The notes under the pieces are model-generated. The model made no database searches. It worked only from the letters and a program-made list of their open reading frames with translations, and had not been told where the DNA came from. A stretch of 50,848 bases of DNA from Bacteroidota bacterium. GTDB taxonomy: Bacteria; Bacteroidota; Ignavibacteria; Kapaibacteriales; UBA2268. Positions 9,047 to 18,231 of this stretch are shown one piece after another. Both the position numbers and the translations under genes were made by a program. Location: assembly GCA_024278075.1 (NCBI GenBank), contig JAJRTW010000043.1:1-50848 (forward strand). Direction: 5' to 3'. The first letter of the stretch is position 1, and each line of letters starts with the position of its first letter.

Positions 9047-11641
9047 ATGAGTTTGCGATACAAAATAATTTCGTTCATTATCCTTGCCGCTCTTTGCTTC
9101 TGGGTTATAGATTCTGTTGTGGAATGGCTGCTTTTTTATGATTCATCATTTGATGAGTTGCTGGGCAAGGGCATCCCATATTACAATAAAATCTATAATC
9201 CCATGCACGAAGTATTATTGAGAGGAATAATCCTTGGCAGCTTCATTTTCTTTTATGTCTCCACGGCAACATTACTTATTAAAAGAAAAAGAATTGAAGA
9301 TGAACTGCTGGACAGCAGAGAGAAGTATAAGAAACTCGTTGATAATTCGCTGATAGGCATTGGAATATCTAAAGGCAATAAAGTTGTATTTGCTAATGAC
9401 AAGCTCCTGGAAATTTGGGGATATGATAATTTTGAAGAATTTGCCAGAATTACAATACTTGACCATATCGCCCTGGAAGACCGTGAGAAGATATTGAATA
9501 GAATGAAAAAAAGAGATAATGGCGATAATCTCACTTCCCATCTTGTTCATAAAATTATCCGTAAGGATGGAGCTATCAGGACTCTCGAACTGTCGTCAAC
9601 CCCGATTACAATAGCTAATGTTAAATATATCCAGTCAACTTTCCGGGATATTACCGAACGCAAACTGCATGAAGATGCACTGAAAGAAAGTGAGACGAAA
9701 TATAGCTCTATTGTCAATTCTGCTAACGATGCGATAATTACCGCAGACCACAATAGTAAGATAGTATTTATCAATCCTTCTGCCGAGAAAGTATTTGGCT
9801 ACTCTCATGACGAAGCCCTGGGCTTGCCTTTAACGGACCTGCTACCCGAAAGATATAAGAAAATGCATACGTTTTCATATAGAAAGGCAATTGAAACCGG
9901 AGACCACTATTTAGTTGGCAAAACCATTGAAGCCATTGGGCTGAATAAAGAGGGCAGGGATATCCCGATTGAACTCTCATTTGCCAGCTGGAAAACAACA
10001 AAAGGTACTTTTTATACATGTTTTGTAAAGGATATAACAGACAGGAAGAATGCAGAAGAAATATTATTAGAAAATCAGGAAAAATACTCTGCCGTCCTTC
10101 ATCAAAGTGCAGATAATATCTACCTATTAGACTTCAAGACGAAGAAAATTATCGAAACTAACGATGCCTTGCAGAAGCTTCTGGGCTATACCGCAGAAGA
10201 ACTGGAAGGCCTTAGAGTTTATGATTTTGTGGCTCATGACAAAGATAATATCGACAGGAAAATAGAAAATGTTATTTCAAACAAGAGGTTCAATCTTGGC
10301 GAACGCTACTATAAACGAAAAGATGGCTTGCTGGTGGATGTGGAAGCAAGCGGGAGTTTAATTAATTATCATGGCAAAAAAGCCGTTTGTATTGTTTCGC
10401 GCGATATTACCGAGAGGAAAAAAGCGGAAAGTGAAATCAGGGAAAGAAGCAAGTTCCTCCATTCGATTTTGGAATCGTTAACCAATCCCTTCTATGTAAT
10501 TAATGTAGATGACTTCACAATCGCAGAGGCCAATTCGGCTGCACTGAACGGATTGTCAAAAAAAGGCATGACGTGCCATGAAATGTCGCATCTGAAGCGC
10601 AAACCATGCGATGAGGCTGATCACCTTTGCCCGATTGAAGTGATTAGGAGAACAGGCAAGCCCGCAAGAATGGAACATATACATTATGATTCGAAAGGGA
10701 ACAGACAAAGCGTTGAGGTTAATGCCTACCCGCTGTATGACGACGATGGTGAATTGAAACAGATAATCGAATATACCTTAGATATTACTGAGCGCAAGGC
10801 TGCGGAAGAAGAAATTCAGAAACTTAACGAAGACCTCGAACTAAGAGTTAAAGACAGAACCTTCCAGCTTCAGGATGCTTTGGAGGAAATCAGGTTCGAA
10901 AATGAGGAAAGGAAAAGGGTGGTTCTGGAGCTTGAACAAGTCAATGCTTCGAAAGACAAGCTGTTTTCTATTATTTCTCATGACTTAAGAAGTCCGATTT
11001 CATCATTGATAATGACTACCGAATTGCTGATAAATTATTATGACAGATTTGACAGAAGCAGCTTAGAAGCCAAATTAAAACAAAACCTTACCGCATCGAA
11101 GCAAATATATAATCTTTTTGACAATCTGCTGTCATGGGCTAAATCGCAGTTAGGCAAAATCGAGTTCGAACCGGAAAGGATTGATTTCTTCGATGTACTA
11201 AAGGACGTCTTTCCGTTAATGCAGCTGCAGGCCGAAAATAAAAAAATAGAGATTTTATTTGATAGATACCAACATGCTGAAGTTTATGCTGACAAGGCAA
11301 TGCTTGAAACAATATTGAGAAATTTAATAAGCAATGCAATTAAGTTTACTTCCGGGGATGGTAAGGTAGAGATAAAATGCGAACAAACAAACGGGAGTTT
11401 CGAAATTTCTGTTAATGATACTGGTATTGGAATGAAGCAAGAAGACATCGACAAGCTTTTCAGAATAGATGTACACCATACTTCAGTTGGTACTGACAAA
11501 GAAAAAGGTACCGGCCTCGGTTTGATCCTTAGCAAAGAGTTTGTTGAAAAAAACAATGGCAAAATCTGGGTTGAAAGCCAATTTGGGAAGGGGGCAACTT
11601 TTAAATTTACCCTTCCTTATGTCGAGGAATTGCCAGTATGA
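9047..11641 (+). CDS. membrane PAS-domain sensor histidine kinase
   Basis: 864 residues. Two transmembrane segments (about 5-30 and 60-82) flank a short periplasmic loop. Four PAS domains follow (about 90-205, 213-335, 340-460, 466-590), each ending with an ITERK/ITDRK-type linker, then a coiled coil (about 590-640), a HisKA domain with the phospho-accepting His in ISHDLRSP (about 645), and a HATPase domain with the N box (RNLISNAIKF), G1 (DTGIGM) and G2 (GTGLGL). The kinase autophosphorylates and passes phosphate to a response regulator, but none is nearby, so it is an orphan. The fourth PAS domain carries a cysteine/histidine cluster (about 509-530, CHEMSH...PCDEADHLCP), suggesting a bound metal or haem. 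The signal is unknown. Confidence 0.93.
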   Translation: MSLRYKIISFIILAALCFWVIDSVVEWLLFYDSSFDELLGKGIPYYNKIYNPMHEVLLRGIILGSFIFFYVSTATLLIKRKRIEDELLDSREKYKKLVDNSLIGIGISKGNKVVFANDKLLEIWGYDNFEEFARITILDHIALEDREKILNRMKKRDNGDNLTSHLVHKIIRKDGAIRTLELSSTPITIANVKYIQSTFRDITERKLHEDALKESETKYSSIVNSANDAIITADHNSKIVFINPSAEKVFGYSHDEALGLPLTDLLPERYKKMHTFSYRKAIETGDHYLVGKTIEAIGLNKEGRDIPIELSFASWKTTKGTFYTCFVKDITDRKNAEEILLENQEKYSAVLHQSADNIYLLDFKTKKIIETNDALQKLLGYTAEELEGLRVYDFVAHDKDNIDRKIENVISNKRFNLGERYYKRKDGLLVDVEASGSLINYHGKKAVCIVSRDITERKKAESEIRERSKFLHSILESLTNPFYVINVDDFTIAEANSAALNGLSKKGMTCHEMSHLKRKPCDEADHLCPIEVIRRTGKPARMEHIHYDSKGNRQSVEVNAYPLYDDDGELKQIIEYTLDITERKAAEEEIQKLNEDLELRVKDRTFQLQDALEEIRFENEERKRVVLELEQVNASKDKLFSIISHDLRSPISSLIMTTELLINYYDRFDRSSLEAKLKQNLTASKQIYNLFDNLLSWAKSQLGKIEFEPERIDFFDVLKDVFPLMQLQAENKKIEILFDRYQHAEVYADKAMLETILRNLISNAIKFTSGDGKVEIKCEQTNGSFEISVNDTGIGMKQEDIDKLFRIDVHHTSVGTDKEKGTGLGLILSKEFVEKNNGKIWVESQFGKGATFKFTLPYVEELPV

Positions 11642-12349
11642 TTATTCGGAAGCTCTCCGGATGCTCATTAATATTCCGTTCGGACATGCAACAGCGACCG
11701 GAGTGGCTCCATCAAAACGGGCACTCGGATTAAGATGCTAATGTATTCAAAGCCGTCCGGCATCTATATCGTGGCCGAAAGCAGCTTCGAACGATTGCAA
11801 AAGGTCTCAATATATTCAAAGATACTCAATTCCGCCTCATGCCTGTTCTGGCAGTGTTTCCGTTATACCAGTTCAAGTTTACTTTTGATAAACACCTCAG
11901 CAACAGTGCTTGGTGATTTAATTAGATTATCATAACCCAACTACCTCGGGTATTTTATTCAGCGGTTTTATATATTATTGGGAATATAGGAGTTAGCCCG
12001 ATAGTATGATAAGTATTTTTGGCCCCATAAATGAGCAATCCTGATTACCTGTTGGCTACGGACTGTCAGTGGCTTTGGTAATTACGAATAATGCGTGATA
12101 AATACTAACTGCATATTATTACTGTAAAGCCTTATCCGGATTAAGACAAACTGGCTACTAATATTTTTATTATATTGTAGAAAATATTTTGGAGATACTA
12201 TCGATAGGCAATTGCCCCAGATGGTAGGAAAAGGTTGTTATCTATATTGAACACTTAGAAAACCTTGCCCCGTTAGGCAAGCTCTTTGCAAAATATGGAC
12301 TCCACCCCAATGCAATCAATCAATAACTAATAATAATGAGAGATAAATA
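11642..12349. other. intergenic region, no recognised feature
   Basis: About 700 bases between the histidine kinase stop and the beta-helix protein. Short frames here lack ribosome sites, family motifs and codon bias. A weak hairpin at about 11936-11954 (accc ... cgggt then atttt) could end the kinase transcript. The promoter of the gene at 12350 must lie in the AT-rich last 200 bases. Confidence 0.4.
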
Positions 12350-14209
12350 ATGCTATATAATGATTTAATTCGAAAGCTATCTGTTCATAACGGCCAATGT
12401 GTATCGTGCAATATTATTTGGATTGCTGCCACAATAACGCTTTTTTTTCTTTGCCGTGGGATTTGTGCTTTTAGTGGGCCGTACGGCTACGAAATCATTA
12501 CATTGAAATCAATAAAGCCATCCGAATCAATACCAATAATAGTAAAATACCTGCAGCCCGATAAATCAGTTAATCGTAAGATTTTCAATGCAACAAGATT
12601 GTCGTCAACTGGCGGCAGTTTAACGAAAGAAACAATCAATATTAAAGCCGGGGTGGGAAGTGTTGTGTCGGAAGTGTCTGCAAATGCCGATTTCGAAATT
12701 ATTATAAATGGAGAGAAAACCGGAAAAATTGTAGAGTTAATATCCGATGTCCCGAAAAAATATTATGAAGGGCAGTTGGGGGCGGATGAAGTGTGGACTT
12801 CGGATTTCGAGTATTATATAACGGGTGACTTATACGTAAAAGAGGGATTGGCCCTATTAATTGAAAAGGGTACAAGAATATATATTGACAGCAAAATAAA
12901 CATATTTATTGACGGTGGTACTAACATCAATGGCACCAAGGACGAGCCGGTTGTATTCACATCATTCTTTAATGATAAGCCCTGGGGCGGTATTGTCTTT
13001 GGCCCGAAAAGTTCAATATCAAGATTCACCAATTGCATAATAACAAATGGAGGCGGCAACGACGAATACATAATGGGCCATTCGATGAGCCAGGCGGTTG
13101 TGAATATGTTGGCTGCCGATGTCACTTTCGACGAGTGCTATTTTATAGACAATACAGGAAAAGCATTTGGAGCAACCGATAGCAGAGTGACTATCTCGAA
13201 TTCCTTAATATCAAGGTGTGATACCGGAGGAGAGTTCCATACGAGCTTAGCCAATATTACCAATACCGTTGTGTCCGAGATTCCGGATAATACTGATAAT
13301 TTCATTGATGATGACAATGACGGGTTTTATTTTCTTAACCCGCACTCTTCTTCGGACGAGCCATCAATTGTCGACGGGTGTTATTTTATTAAAGGAAAAG
13401 ATGACGCCATTGACCATAACGGGGCCAAGCTAATAGTTAAAAATACATATATCGATGGTTTTACTCACGAAGGCATTGCAGCGTCTACGGACAACTTTGT
13501 TAAAGTCTTCAATTCATTGATAACAAACTGCAATCAGGGAATCGAGGCCGGCTATGGCGAGCCGGAAGTAATGGTCGACCACTGTCTGATTATCCGGAAC
13601 GATGCGGGAATTCGTTTTGGTGATTCCTATGATATTGCTTGTGAGGGGAATATGGAAATTCGCAATACAATAATTATAAAGAATGGTATTAATATCAATA
13701 ACTTTGTTAATCTGTTAGAAGGGCCATTCCCCGGCGGTATTAATCTTGGCAATACACTTCTGGACAACAGTGATTATAAAGAGGAATGTTTGAACTGTGT
13801 GATTGGCGAGGCGCTGTTTAATGAGAATTATTTATTAGTTGAAGGATCCCCGGGAAAGGCCATGGCTTCGGACGGTTTGGATATTGGGCTTGTCGATACT
13901 TTATTGAACGGCCATTTAGTATATCTTCCGGATGATGGGACAATTCCGAAAACATTTCACTTTAAATCATTTCCGAATCCGTTTTCCATAGCAACGAATT
14001 TATGCTTTGAACTGAATGAATACAGTTTCACGGAAATAGTAATAATTAATTCCTTAGGGCGGCAAATAGAAAAAATTATATTAGGATACGTAGAGCAGGG
14101 GCGGCAATGCGTTCGATGGCAGCCCGTTGGTTTAAGCAAAAGTATCTATCGGGCAATATTAATTACAAATGGCCAGGCCTCCGGAAGTATAAATATTGTT
14201 TATCAATAA
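12350..14209 (+). CDS. secreted right-handed beta-helix protein with T9SS sorting domain
   Basis: 619 residues. A hydrophobic segment at about 22-42 acts as signal peptide or anchor, preceded by an unusually long 20-residue N-terminus. Residues about 50-130 form a beta-rich domain. About 150-520 is a right-handed parallel beta-helix with repeated short strands and N/D turns (for example DECYFIDNTGKAFG, VKNTYIDGFTHEGIAA, VDHCLIIRNDAGIRFG), as in pectate-lyase-like PbH1 repeats; no catalytic set of a known lyase could be picked out. The C-terminal 80 residues begin FPNPFS and contain VIINSLGRQI, a type A T9SS sorting domain, so the protein should be exported across the outer membrane by T9SS and attached or released. 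GAGAG precedes the ATG. Its target is unknown. Confidence 0.82.
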   Translation: MLYNDLIRKLSVHNGQCVSCNIIWIAATITLFFLCRGICAFSGPYGYEIITLKSIKPSESIPIIVKYLQPDKSVNRKIFNATRLSSTGGSLTKETINIKAGVGSVVSEVSANADFEIIINGEKTGKIVELISDVPKKYYEGQLGADEVWTSDFEYYITGDLYVKEGLALLIEKGTRIYIDSKINIFIDGGTNINGTKDEPVVFTSFFNDKPWGGIVFGPKSSISRFTNCIITNGGGNDEYIMGHSMSQAVVNMLAADVTFDECYFIDNTGKAFGATDSRVTISNSLISRCDTGGEFHTSLANITNTVVSEIPDNTDNFIDDDNDGFYFLNPHSSSDEPSIVDGCYFIKGKDDAIDHNGAKLIVKNTYIDGFTHEGIAASTDNFVKVFNSLITNCNQGIEAGYGEPEVMVDHCLIIRNDAGIRFGDSYDIACEGNMEIRNTIIIKNGININNFVNLLEGPFPGGINLGNTLLDNSDYKEECLNCVIGEALFNENYLLVEGSPGKAMASDGLDIGLVDTLLNGHLVYLPDDGTIPKTFHFKSFPNPFSIATNLCFELNEYSFTEIVIINSLGRQIEKIILGYVEQGRQCVRWQPVGLSKSIYRAILITNGQASGSINIVYQ

Positions 14210-14804
14210 CAGGCCTCCGAATAATTCGACTATAATGCCATTGCTATGCAACAGGCCTCCGATTTTCATATAAGCGCTGCTGGATTCCCATTTGAGCTTT
14301 GCTGCTTCGTCTTTTTTGGCCAGGCCATCGTTTTTCGGAGCTTTTAGGTAGTTCAACTTATTTTTTATTCAAGTTCATTGTGTTATCTTTAAGTTTGTCG
14401 TAAATTGACGAAAGTCCATTAATTATGAATTATTTACGGGAATAGAAAATATAGCTTGCTTTCTATTGTTCTATTGCCTATATTGCTTTGGACGTTAGTT
14501 ATCCCTTTGTTATCCCTAAGCTTTTCCTTAGCTTTCCCAATATTAAGAAAAGGGAAGGCAGTTTTCTTCAACGTTAATCCGGAGGCAGCCATGATACGTA
14601 GCCCATAACCATTCCCGCTTTAGCACTCACAAAAAAACCGGTGAGGAAAACCCCACCGGCCGGTAGATATGAACTTCGGCTGAGTCTCGCTAAAGAACTG
14701 CCAAAGTGCCATATCGGTTGTTGTTAATTTACGGATTTTTTCGTAAATGCCGAAAAGTTATTTATTTTTAATTATTTTGTAAATTAATTTATTAGGAGTA
14801 TGTC
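14210..14804. other. intergenic region with short repeats and an orphan minus-strand terminator
   Basis: About 600 bases. caggcctccg occurs three times at 14174, 14210 and 14252, spaced 36 and 42 bases, the first inside the end of the preceding gene. A minus-strand terminator lies at 14631-14659 with no minus-strand gene upstream of it, and an inverted repeat tttacg/cgtaaa is at 14728-14747. The plus-strand promoter of the peptide gene at 14805 must be in the last 100 bases. Confidence 0.45.
14631..14659 (-). terminator. orphan rho-independent terminator on the minus strand
   Basis: Read on the minus strand, ccggtgggg, loop tttt, cctcaccgg, then seven T. The stem is 9 bp with one mismatch. 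Read on the plus strand there is no T run, so direction is clear. It may end a small antisense or divergent RNA that begins upstream of the peptide gene at 14805. Confidence 0.65.
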
Positions 14805-15086
14805 ATGAAGAAGAAATTATTTGCAGCTTTATTTATGGTATTGTTTTTAGTATCTACATCTTTGTTCGCTTTTTTCGATTGGAGCGACACAGGCTGGACG
14901 TCAAGCAACGGGTTGAACTCTGTGGCCGGCCAAGCCTCAAATTTACAACCAATTCCAGGGGGGTGGTCTTTCTATTGTTCAGGAGATGGAATATGTTATC
15001 AAATTATTGGTGGTGGCCTATGGATTTATTCAACAGTACAGTCGCCCGAAGAAGGAGATCCATTTGTTGAAATCACAAAACAATAG
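14805..15086 (+). CDS. small secreted peptide, NVEAL-like
   Basis: 93 residues with an AGGAG site 7 bases before ATG. A Lys-rich start and hydrophobic core (4-22) form a signal peptide ending near LFA-FF. The mature 70 residues are rich in Trp, Gly and Ser and have exactly two cysteines in YCSGDGICY, likely a disulfide. The size, leader, C-terminal Cys pair with Gly between, and the neighbour encoding a beta-propeller lipoprotein resemble NVEAL-type secreted peptides of Bacteroidota, although the NVEAL motif itself is only loosely present (GLNSVAG). The function of that family is unknown. A strong terminator follows, so it can be made in excess over the genes downstream. Confidence 0.72.
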   Translation: MKKKLFAALFMVLFLVSTSLFAFFDWSDTGWTSSNGLNSVAGQASNLQPIPGGWSFYCSGDGICYQIIGGGLWIYSTVQSPEEGDPFVEITKQ

Positions 15087-15101
15087 TTCATCATAGATAC
15101 A

Positions 15102-15132
15102 GAAGGGAACTATTCGTTCCCTTCATTTTTTT
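15102..15132 (+). terminator. rho-independent terminator after the peptide gene
   Basis: A perfect 9-bp stem (gaagggaac with gttcccttc), 5-base loop, then a and seven T. It lies between the peptide gene and the beta-propeller gene 20 bases later, so it probably lets part of the transcripts through or separates the two. Confidence 0.9.
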
Positions 15133-15151
15133 ATTAAAACATTAAAGCAAC

Positions 15152-16456
15152 ATGAAAATAATTATTGTATTACTTTTACTATTATCTACTCACTGCACTT
15201 CGAATAAGGATTTGCTTAGCGATTTCAAACAGCTTAAATTAGCAGTAGATTCTACTTTACACAAGAAATCTCTTGAAGTGGCCGAACTGGTCAACATAGA
15301 AGAGTCTGAATCATTAATTCTAAATGATGTTTATGCTACTGATATTAACTTTGCAACTAATAAAATAATTGTGGCAGACCCTGTTAACAGAAGTGTAAAT
15401 ATATATAACTATAAAACCGGAAGCATTATTAATAGTGTTACATCGGGACTCAATCTTAGTGATTCATTAATATATTCTGGTAGAATCCCGCTTGACCATA
15501 CATTAACCGGAAGGCGTTTTAGATACCTTAAAAATGCAGAATATGAAGAATTTGGATTAACTCAACAAGATATAAATCTTCAAAAGAATAGATATTTTGT
15601 ACCCAAATTTGTTAGTAACGATAAGATAGAGATTTTAGCAACAATCTATGCGCCAGCTATTTCTGAAGATAATTTCACAGTATTGGATAATACTGCGGCA
15701 ATAATTAAATATGATTCAATGCTAAATTTAAAACGTGTAACTGTATTTGAAAATAGTCTGAAGGGATACTCACTTTCTTATGCGTTTCTTATAGATAAAG
15801 AACGCGGCCAATATTTATTAACCAGTTCAACTTATCACAGAACAAATACATATAAATTATTTGATTCGCTCACAGCAATATCTTTATATGATAGAAATGG
15901 TAATTTTATTAAAGTTGCTTCTTACCTCCCTGGTATCTATGAAACTGTAAAAAGCGGATATAAATTGCAATGGATGCCCAAGATAGCTCAAATTAACAGT
16001 AAACCTTTCATTGCATTCCCACTTGATTTAACAATATATGGTATCAATAGTCAAAAACGATTTAACCTTGTTAATCTTCCTTATAGTAATGATCATGGCT
16101 TTGAGTATTTCAAAAAAAATAGACGCGAAATTATGGATCCAAATGTTAGTGTTGATCGATTCAGTGAAATAAGGGATGTGATAAAAAATATATTTCCTAT
16201 TAATATTGTTGGACTCTTTTCAGTAAACAAGAACCTAATTGTTCGTGTACTTGTGTATGACGATACGGTCGAGGGTGGCTATTACTATATTTTACAGGAA
16301 TATAGCCCTTCCGGAGAATTGCTGTCGCAGACAAATATTTATGAAGATTTTAACAATAAGATTCATTATGTAACATTCGATAATGCAAATAACTACCTTG
16401 TCCTGTTCAAGAAGAGCAAGGATGGCTGGACTATGGAAAAGAGGAAATGGCAATGA
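15152..16456 (+). CDS. six-bladed beta-propeller protein, probable lipoprotein
   Basis: 434 residues. The first 15 residues are hydrophobic and end at Cys16 (LLLLSTHC), resembling a lipoprotein signal although His before the Cys is unusual. The rest shows repeated blade-like elements (for example ATDINFATNKIIVADPVNRSVNIYN, with regular beta strands) typical of the TolB/NHL-like 6-bladed propellers found beside NVEAL peptides in Bacteroides. The gene is distinctly AT-rich compared with the metabolic genes around it, which hints at transfer. It overlaps the next gene by 4 bases (ATGA), so the two are translationally coupled. No catalytic motif is visible; a binding or scaffold role at the membrane is an inference. 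Confidence 0.75.
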   Translation: MKIIIVLLLLLSTHCTSNKDLLSDFKQLKLAVDSTLHKKSLEVAELVNIEESESLILNDVYATDINFATNKIIVADPVNRSVNIYNYKTGSIINSVTSGLNLSDSLIYSGRIPLDHTLTGRRFRYLKNAEYEEFGLTQQDINLQKNRYFVPKFVSNDKIEILATIYAPAISEDNFTVLDNTAAIIKYDSMLNLKRVTVFENSLKGYSLSYAFLIDKERGQYLLTSSTYHRTNTYKLFDSLTAISLYDRNGNFIKVASYLPGIYETVKSGYKLQWMPKIAQINSKPFIAFPLDLTIYGINSQKRFNLVNLPYSNDHGFEYFKKNRREIMDPNVSVDRFSEIRDVIKNIFPINIVGLFSVNKNLIVRVLVYDDTVEGGYYYILQEYSPSGELLSQTNIYEDFNNKIHYVTFDNANNYLVLFKKSKDGWTMEKRKWQ

Positions 16457-16908
16457 AAAATCCATATATTATAGTCCCACTATTATTTGTCATTGTAATT
16501 TCAGCTTTGTCACGGAATAGTTTGTTTAATGAGATAGCAAAGCTATCCGGACTGAACGAGAACGAATTTTTACTGGTCGTTTATTTAAATCCGGCTACTT
16601 GTGTGAAATGTTATATTGAGCCATTTGATATAATAAATTATATAGAAAAAAATAAGCGTAAGGCCAAATTCAAGTATCTGGCAATGGTTAAGTGCGATCG
16701 GGAAATAGAGCTTAAAGTATTCAAAAGGGAAACCGGCTGGAAGTATTATTCCTATGTTGATGACGGGACTTCATTGAAGAAATTAGGCGGAGAGGGCAAA
16801 ACAGTAATCTCAATATTAAATCATAACGGTGAGAATCAATTGAATTTGAGAGAGATGCAAGTAATGAAAAACAGAAAATTAGTGAGAGGATTCCTAAAAG
16901 GCCTTTGA
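16453..16908 (+). CDS. membrane-anchored thioredoxin-like CxxC protein
   Basis: 151 residues from ATG 16453, which overlaps the previous stop as ATGA and has GAGGA about 7 bases upstream; an in-frame ATG at 16447 is too close to that site. One N-terminal membrane segment (about 4-20) is followed by a periplasmic domain beginning LLVVYLNPATC-VK-C (C50, C53). The strand-then-CxxC arrangement is that of a thioredoxin fold, but the usual WCGPC is replaced by TCVKC and the cis-Pro is not obvious. It probably handles disulfides in the envelope, and its neighbour peptide has two cysteines. The sequence is otherwise unrecognised. Confidence 0.7.
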   Translation: MKNPYIIVPLLFVIVISALSRNSLFNEIAKLSGLNENEFLLVVYLNPATCVKCYIEPFDIINYIEKNKRKAKFKYLAMVKCDREIELKVFKRETGWKYYSYVDDGTSLKKLGGEGKTVISILNHNGENQLNLREMQVMKNRKLVRGFLKGL

Positions 16909-17096
16909 AAAAACCTCAAGCGAAGCCTAATAGTTTTAGAATGGCCGGATGCAGAATACCCGTATACATTCGCCACGCTTCTCATAGTTTCTACCGGACA
17001 TTACAAAATCTCATCTAAAATTATCCATATAATCACAACAACAAATTTCTTACTCTTAGTTCCGGCAGGATCATAAAGCCTGATTAAAAAAAAATC

Positions 17097-18167
17097 TCAA
17101 GTATATTCTTTAACATTGATTTCGCCTTTCAGAGCGTAGTAAACCCCTTCGGCCAGGGCCTGCATCTCATCTTCGCCGGGATAAATCTTGACAGGTGCGA
17201 TGAATTTAACGCCATTTCTTATCCACTGCACGAGCATGGCGGAATGCGCCAGGCCACCGGTTATTAATATTGCATCTACCTTGCCGTTAACCACAGTGGC
17301 CATAGCCCCGATTTCCTTCTTAATCTGATAGGCCATCGCCCGAAACACCTGCTTGGCTTTCCTATCCTTTCGTTTAATCATTTCTTCAACTTCGGTGGCA
17401 CTGTTCGTCCCGAGGTAGGAGACAATCCCGCCATTCCCCGTAATCATCTTCCTTACCTGATGCAGTTGATATTTACCCGAGTAGCATAGCTTTACAACCT
17501 GGCCGACCGGCAGAGAGCCCGTTCTTTCAGGCGAAAACGGCCCATCGCCGTCCAAGCCGTTGTTCACATCGATTACACGCCCGTGCTTGTGAATTCCCAC
17601 GGTGATGCCGCCGCCAAGGTGGACTACAATTAGATTCAGATGCTCATATTTCGTATTGGTATCGCGGGCATATCTGCGGGCTACCGCCTTCTGGTTCAAA
17701 GCGTGGAAGATGCTCATCCTGGGGAGTTCGGGCCTGCCCGAGAATCGCGCAAGCTCCTCCAATTCATCAACCACCACGGGGTCGACTATATAAGCTTCGG
17801 CCACTTTCCCCGATTCCTTTGCAATTTCTCTGGCGAGAATTCCGCCCAGGTTGGATGCGTGTTCGCCTAACACCCCAACCCGAAGGTCTTCGATCATCGC
17901 ATCGCTTACCTTATACACGCCGCCCGGGATTGGCTTCAATAAACCGCCGCGGCCAACAACCGTATCAAAAGATTCCACGTCAATGCCGGCTTCTTTCAAT
18001 GAGTCTAATATTAATTTCTTCCTGAAATCATATTGGTCGAATGTCATTCTGAAACTGTCGAGGTCGTCGAGGCTGTGCCGGATGGTTTTGGCAAACAATG
18101 GCTTCAGGCCATCGAAGACCGCAATTTTTGTTGAAGTCGAGCCGGGATTTATTGCAAATATTCTCAT
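17097..18167 (-). CDS. buk: butyrate kinase
   Basis: 356 residues, the usual length. It belongs to the ASKHA acetate/butyrate kinase family and makes butyrate (or branched acids) plus ATP from the acyl phosphate. Visible are the phosphate motif NPGSTSTKIAVF (7-18), HLGGGITVGIHKHGRVIDVNNGLDG (about 183-207, the adenosine/acyl site) with GPFSPERTG, and the C-terminal ITGGLAHS. It lies 64 bases downstream of phosphate butyryltransferase on the same strand, the standard pair, and is convergent with the thioredoxin-like gene. Start ATG with a weak ribosome site. The real substrate may include isobutyrate or isovalerate from amino acids. Confidence 0.95.
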   Translation of the reverse strand: MRIFAINPGSTSTKIAVFDGLKPLFAKTIRHSLDDLDSFRMTFDQYDFRKKLILDSLKEAGIDVESFDTVVGRGGLLKPIPGGVYKVSDAMIEDLRVGVLGEHASNLGGILAREIAKESGKVAEAYIVDPVVVDELEELARFSGRPELPRMSIFHALNQKAVARRYARDTNTKYEHLNLIVVHLGGGITVGIHKHGRVIDVNNGLDGDGPFSPERTGSLPVGQVVKLCYSGKYQLHQVRKMITGNGGIVSYLGTNSATEVEEMIKRKDRKAKQVFRAMAYQIKKEIGAMATVVNGKVDAILITGGLAHSAMLVQWIRNGVKFIAPVKIYPGEDEMQALAEGVYYALKGEINVKEYT

Positions 18168-18231
18168 TGTTAATTCTCGTATTTACATATAGATACGAAA
18201 TATTTTCAGCAAAATGCCCTAAATAATCTGT

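Noticed and set aside
11642-11935. Two frames of 66 residues after the kinase
   Set aside because: They run on from another frame of the kinase or start without signals, and the composition is not protein-like.
14159-14356. Minus-strand frame of 65 residues with three GGL repeats
   Set aside because: The repeats mirror caggcctccg on the plus strand, it starts at TTG without a ribosome site and overlaps the end of the beta-helix gene. Not supported, although the in-frame spacing (14 and 12 codons) is curious.
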